Assembly: GCA_030917445.1 (NCBI GenBank)
Contig: JAUPUR010000040.1
Span: forward strand, 1 to 9,323
Direction: 5' to 3'
Source: Patescibacteria group bacterium
GTDB taxonomy: Bacteria; Patescibacteriota; Microgenomatia; Levybacterales; UBA12049
Length of the DNA: 9,323 nucleotides
Part shown: piece after piece, positions 6,068 through 9,323 of the stretch
How the letters are laid out: the number at the start of each line of letters is the position of its first letter
How positions within the stretch are numbered: the stretch's first letter is position 1
Notes under the pieces: generated by a model
Database searches by the model: none
Seen by the model: the letters and a program-made list of their open reading frames with translations, nothing else
What the model was told of the DNA's origin: nothing
Made by a program: the position numbers and the translations under genes

Positions 6068-8242
6068 TTAAGTAGCGTATCCTCGTTTTTTATTAATAAG
6101 CCCACCAACTCCTGATACACCCGCTGCTCCTCCTGCGAGGACAGGAGCACCAAGTACAGCAAGCCCAGCTGCTCCAAGAACACCCAAAATCATAAAGAGA
6201 TACCATTTCTTCTTTGAGTCAGGCGCAACACCCCTCTCCTGGAGTTGTTTGAGAATCTTTTGCGCCTCTGGAGACTCCTTCAGTCGTGCTTCAAGCATCG
6301 CACCAAAATTTTGTTCAAGAAGTCTCCACTCATGATCTTTAAGAGTCATACTTCCTGTCCCCAAAAAGTCACCAATTTTGTTCCCTAAGTTGCGTGAGGC
6401 GAAATAATCTCTCATTAACTTCTCTTTATAAAAATTACCTTGATCTGTATATATTTTATTAACTATAGCTTTTTGTTCATCTGAGAGGCCTGTTTCAAGA
6501 TCAACGCTTTCCCACATTATTTCATCAGCACCAGTTCCTCTTGCTGCTATGACACCATCTCCTGTTCCTGTTAAATCACGAAGAATAAGCCTTTTCACGC
6601 CATCCTCACCCTGATACGCAAGTGTTCTCATATCACTTGCCATCTCATCCTTATCAACACTTCTTTTTCTGGTGCTCTCATCATAACTAACCCAGTGATC
6701 TTTACTCCGTTGTGTAATTCTATGAATAGCAGCTGCAACATCTTCTTCGCCCTTTTCCTTGGCTTTTTCCTCAGCTTCTTTGAGTCTCACAAGCTCTACC
6801 TGATCAAGATCTTTAAGTCGATCAACCAGCACATCCTTTACCGAAGAAGTTACTATTGTATCGATTTCATCAATGAGTTCACCCTCTTCTGCAAGTCGTG
6901 TACGAAGTGATGCTTTTTCTTTCTTCCCAGCCTCAGCTGACTTCTGTGCGATAGAAGTCTCAACACGCTTTAACTCTTGTCGTGAGTTACCAAGCCTTTG
7001 TATTTCTTGAAAAAGAGGACCTGTCAATGTACCTCCATCTCTTGATAAATTCATAAAACCACTGAGATCTGCAAACTTTTGCAACTGATCGTTGAGGTCT
7101 GGATCAGTTCTTAACGTTCCTTCAAAACGGGATTTTGCAGCAGTTGCATTTGTAAGTTCTGCTACAACTCTTGTTACTTCTGCCGCATCTGCTCCAGCAA
7201 TAGGAGTATAAGCACCTGTGGATCTATTTACAGTCGCATTTGCTCTTAAAAAGGCCCTCATCTCGGGGATATCCTGGGCAACGAGTTGCTGATACGTGAT
7301 AATATCAGCAAATTTATCACCGATATTTGCCTCTGTTAAGATACTTGCTCTCATATCACGCAAAATAGCATCAGGTCTATCTCCAAGATTGACGCGTCGC
7401 AATACATCATTTTTCTGGTCTGGAGTCAGAGTGTGTCCTCTCTCTTCAAATTGATGTGATATGTGGTCTAAAACCTCTTGCTGTTCTGAAGATATTCGAG
7501 TTTTCTCCGAAACTAAATTCTGCAACTCTGGGTCCACCTCAACATGAGATAGATCTCGAGCACGAGTTGCAACATCTTTCATTCTTCTATTTATTTTTGC
7601 GAGGAGTTTGGGATCTGAAGCAAGCGTTTTTTCAATTAGTATTGCAACTTCAGCATTTGGAAGCCCTTGAAATTCTGGAAAAAGCGTAGCGAGAGCAGTG
7701 CTTCCCATCAACTCATGAAGTCCAGCAGCTTGCACATCAGCCCAAACACGCCTAGTCGGAGAAAATCCCTTTTCTTTTAAGATTTCTTCATGGGTTTTTG
7801 TAGGATTGGCTGCATGTTCTTGAAGCACATCAATATAATTAATCACCTTTGAAACACTCCCAATCGCACGTTCAGCCTCCTCATGAGATGTTGTTACCAA
7901 GCTTTTTTCATAATCTCCAAGCCCACCTGTCTCCACACTTACTCCCCCACGTCCATTTTTCTTTGCTCTCTCGCCTCCAAATTGCATTAGCAACATTTCT
8001 TGGTCATTTAAACCAAAGGCTGGTGCCATTCTTGATTCGAGGGATTGTAAAACTGTTTGACCTGACTCAGTATCTTTTTTTACCTGTGATAACTCCTGCG
8101 CAACAGTCAGTGATTCTTCAAACTCTCTTTCCATCTGAGCTGAAAGTCCTGCACGAATCGCGTCTACTCCTGGAGCATTGAAAAGGGCATCCTTTGTTTT
8201 AAATACTCGTGGTTCTTCTGGTTGTGATGGTAGTGATGACAT
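6068..8242 (-). CDS. Unknown large coiled-coil protein with a C-terminal membrane hairpin
   Basis: A 724-residue protein of a family I do not recognise. It has no signal peptide and no cysteine. Most of it is highly charged and helical; long coiled-coil-like stretches occur around residues 20-60 and ~415-515 (many Lys/Glu/Ala, for example RLKEAEEKAKEKGEED). At the C-terminus, residues 680-716 are hydrophobic and rich in Gly, Ala, Val and Leu, bounded by KKK (677-679) and NKKR (717-720). Positive charges on both sides suggest a re-entrant hairpin or two short helices with the bulk in the cytoplasm, tethered to the membrane. ATG at 8242 is chosen because it follows the upstream gene's stop by one base (TAA-T-ATG); a start at 8293 would overlap that gene by 50 bases. 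Location beside the pilin and PrgI genes suggests a cytoplasmic partner of the apparatus, but this is inference. Confidence 0.82.
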   Translation of the reverse strand: MSSLPSQPEEPRVFKTKDALFNAPGVDAIRAGLSAQMEREFEESLTVAQELSQVKKDTESGQTVLQSLESRMAPAFGLNDQEMLLMQFGGERAKKNGRGGVSVETGGLGDYEKSLVTTSHEEAERAIGSVSKVINYIDVLQEHAANPTKTHEEILKEKGFSPTRRVWADVQAAGLHELMGSTALATLFPEFQGLPNAEVAILIEKTLASDPKLLAKINRRMKDVATRARDLSHVEVDPELQNLVSEKTRISSEQQEVLDHISHQFEERGHTLTPDQKNDVLRRVNLGDRPDAILRDMRASILTEANIGDKFADIITYQQLVAQDIPEMRAFLRANATVNRSTGAYTPIAGADAAEVTRVVAELTNATAAKSRFEGTLRTDPDLNDQLQKFADLSGFMNLSRDGGTLTGPLFQEIQRLGNSRQELKRVETSIAQKSAEAGKKEKASLRTRLAEEGELIDEIDTIVTSSVKDVLVDRLKDLDQVELVRLKEAEEKAKEKGEEDVAAAIHRITQRSKDHWVSYDESTRKRSVDKDEMASDMRTLAYQGEDGVKRLILRDLTGTGDGVIAARGTGADEIMWESVDLETGLSDEQKAIVNKIYTDQGNFYKEKLMRDYFASRNLGNKIGDFLGTGSMTLKDHEWRLLEQNFGAMLEARLKESPEAQKILKQLQERGVAPDSKKKWYLFMILGVLGAAGLAVLGAPVLAGGAAGVSGVGGLINKKRGYAT

Positions 8243-8243
8243 A

Positions 8244-8546
8244 TTACTGATTTTTACTGGTAAGCTGCTGTAATTCCCTCTCAACTTTTCCAATGAGATC
8301 TTGTTTCTTTAAGTCTAAAAAAACATTTGTATAGATATCCCAGCGTGAAGACAACTCTCTTAACGCCTGAGTAAGGTCTTGAAGAGTTGTAGCTTTTTCA
8401 ACTCTTCGCAATATAAACTGTGCAGATTCTGCTGCATCGTCAGTCAAAATCTGCTGTCTTTCAAGTGCAGCAATAACCGCATCCGCAAGATCATCATATA
8501 TCTTTTTTTTTAACTGATCAGACACGACCTGTTGAGAGAGATCCAT
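8244..8546 (-). CDS. Small helical protein of unknown function, coupled to the 724-residue gene
   Basis: This 100-residue protein is soluble, cysteine-free and predicted almost all-helical. Heptad-like hydrophobic spacing runs through the segments around residues 10-35, 43-68 and 75-96. I see no known motif, signal peptide or membrane segment. It is the first gene of a two-gene minus-strand unit: its TAA is followed after one base by the ATG of the large coiled-coil protein, which implies translational coupling and probably joint function, for example as a chaperone or partner. Its promoter is the best canonical one on the minus strand (TTGACA, TAATAT) and puts the ATG six bases after the -10. 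It does not show the acidic profile typical of T4SS coupling chaperones clearly enough to claim that. Confidence 0.8.
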   Translation of the reverse strand: MDLSQQVVSDQLKKKIYDDLADAVIAALERQQILTDDAAESAQFILRRVEKATTLQDLTQALRELSSRWDIYTNVFLDLKKQDLIGKVERELQQLTSKNQ

Positions 8547-8552
8547 ATATCT

Positions 8553-8582
8553 ATATTAGCTATCTTTTGAATTTAATGTCAA
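8553..8582 (-). promoter_or_regulatory. Promoter of the 8546-6068 unit (leaderless type)
   Basis: On the minus strand a perfect TTGACA (8582-8577), an 18 bp spacer, and TAATAT (8558-8553) are followed by AGATAT and the ATG at 8546. The six-base gap AGATAT is identical to that of the third pilin gene. No Shine-Dalgarno sequence is present. Confidence 0.6.
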
Positions 8583-8662
8583 ACCCAAGTGAAGGTATAT
8601 AAAGAAATATTTTCACAGAATCTCGCCCTACTTTGCTCCTTGTTTGAGCCACTTTGATAACC

Positions 8663-8709
8663 TTGCATACAAATTTTTCACGTTATACACTTTTTATACT
8701 AGTTATACT
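8663..8709 (+). promoter_or_regulatory. Candidate promoter region of the PrgI-family gene, with TTATAC repeats
   Basis: TTGCAT (8663-8668) is followed by 17 bp and TACACT (8686-8691). Two further TATACT boxes lie at 8695-8700 and 8704-8709. TTATAC thus occurs three times, starting at 8683, 8694 and 8703. These could be alternative -10 elements or a short repeated binding site. Depending on which is used, the gene would have a leader of roughly 35-55 bases, unlike the other genes here. The rest of the 204 bp divergent gap (8547-8750) shows no gene or hairpin that I can support. Confidence 0.35.
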
Positions 8710-8750
8710 ATCTGCCTATTGTGTACTCATGAGGTAGATAAGAAGTTATT

Positions 8751-9323
8751 ATGGAAAATCACCCAATACCTCAAGACGTCACAGGCTTTCAGTTCAAGCT
8801 GATCGGCAGTATGACAATAAAACAATTCGCGTATGTTGCTGCGGGTACTGTCGTCGCTGTATTTGTCTACTATGTGCCTTTTCCCTTCTTGATAAAACTT
8901 CTTGTCATTCCAATTGCGGGCGGGCTTGGAGCAGCACTTGCTTTTCTCCCTATCGAAGGAAGACCTTTTGATGTGATGATGAGCAATTTCTTCAAAGATC
9001 TTTTTAGTCCAACACAGTATATCTACCACAAAACAGGTGGAACACTTTTACTCTCGACAATAGACTTAACACATCTCCAACAAGAGGTCATGCAGATGAA
9101 GACAAACCCACACAGAGATGAAAAACAAGCACGAGAACGAGCAGTGCAACTCTCACAACTCCTCCAGTCAGTGGGTTCATCAAGCAAAACACAGCTTGAC
9201 GAGAAAGAAGAGATCTTTCTCAAGGCAGTTTTTGGTGGGCCTGCTCCAGCAACATTCTCAACTTCTCAAACTGACGAACTTCATATAAATCAACACCAAT
9301 TATCTGCAGAGGAAATGGAAAGA
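8751..9323 (+). CDS. PrgI-family T4SS inner-membrane protein, C-terminus beyond the right edge
   Basis: The frame is open from ATG at 8751 to the window edge, 191 codons. The N-terminus has the PrgI-family layout: a polar start with IPQD, then KLIGSMTIKQF leading into two closely spaced membrane helices (~26-42 and ~46-66) split by a short Pro-containing turn, then P-I-E-G-R-P-F and an amphipathic segment (FFKDLF). In Gram-positive and CPR conjugation-like systems PrgI proteins occupy the VirB3-like place in the inner membrane and are normally followed by a VirB4/TraC-type ATPase. Residues after ~95 form a charged, helical, Gln/Glu-rich extension still open at the edge, longer than a minimal PrgI protein. 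No visible cysteine. An in-frame TAA at 8739 excludes a longer start. The family is fairly sure; the full length is unknown. Confidence 0.85.
   Translation, partial: MENHPIPQDVTGFQFKLIGSMTIKQFAYVAAGTVVAVFVYYVPFPFLIKLLVIPIAGGLGAALAFLPIEGRPFDVMMSNFFKDLFSPTQYIYHKTGGTLLLSTIDLTHLQQEVMQMKTNPHRDEKQARERAVQLSQLLQSVGSSSKTQLDEKEEIFLKAVFGGPAPATFSTSQTDELHINQHQLSAEEMER

Noticed and set aside
7849..8181. Open frame of 110 codons on the plus strand, and similar frames at 7456-7689 and 6695-6910
   Set aside because: They are antisense to the 724-residue gene, with His/Leu/Phe-rich composition typical of reverse-frame shadows and no domain features.
8243..8293. Longer start for the 724-residue protein at 8293
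   Set aside because: It would overlap the upstream gene by 50 bases, and the extra 17 residues are the out-of-frame end of that gene. The ATG at 8242 follows its stop by one base.
8727..9029. Minus-strand frame of 100 codons over the PrgI gene
   Set aside because: The plus-strand frame has the PrgI pattern and two membrane helices. The minus frame is a shadow.
1..9323. UGA recoding as in Gracilibacteria/Absconditabacteria
   Set aside because: No in-frame TGA appears in any of the nine coding frames, and all visible stops are TAA.

Overview
The window looks like part of a Candidate Phyla Radiation (Patescibacteria) genome, most likely Microgenomates-like. This is inferred from family content: CPR-type two-helix type IV secretion (T4SS) pilins in tandem, a PrgI-family membrane protein, and an ATPase-winged-helix regulator, all in compact AT-rich DNA. 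Every complete gene ends in TAA and no in-frame TGA occurs, so nothing suggests the UGA-to-Gly code of Gracilibacteria/Absconditabacteria. No rRNA, tRNA, CRISPR array or insertion sequence was seen. The longest gap without a gene is 204 bases.

Layout. (1) Positions 1-1234, minus: the N-terminal 411 residues of an unrecognised, hydrophilic, cysteine-free protein that runs off the left edge. (2) 1300-2610, minus: a regulator with a P-loop ATPase-like N-terminus (Walker A lysine replaced by arginine) and an OmpR/PhoB-type winged helix at the C-terminus. (3) 2685-6042, plus: four consecutive exported or membrane genes. All carry the same two-helix pilin module. In the first gene the module is the C-terminal anchor of a large secreted, cysteine-rich, beta-rich ectodomain. 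(4) 6068-8546, minus, convergent to the pilins: a 100-residue helical protein followed one base later by a 724-residue cytoplasmic-looking protein with a C-terminal membrane hairpin. (5) 8751 to the right edge, plus: a PrgI-family protein, which in such loci normally precedes a VirB4/TraC-type ATPase.

Working model (inference): the window holds the structural part of a CPR surface T4SS or pilus-like apparatus. It comprises pilin subunits, one of them carrying an adhesin-like ectodomain, inner-membrane component PrgI, two or three unknown cytoplasmic partners, and a divergently transcribed regulator well placed to control the pilin genes.

The most striking non-coding pattern is that almost every transcription unit has a -10-like hexamer placed 4-8 bases (usually exactly 6) before the start codon. 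This predicts leaderless mRNAs. The promoters of the third pilin gene and of the 8546-6068 unit are nearly identical, suggesting co-regulation. Cysteines also partition cleanly: the four pilin-module proteins each have an even number (16, 2, 2, 8), while the three large or small unknown proteins and visible PrgI have none.
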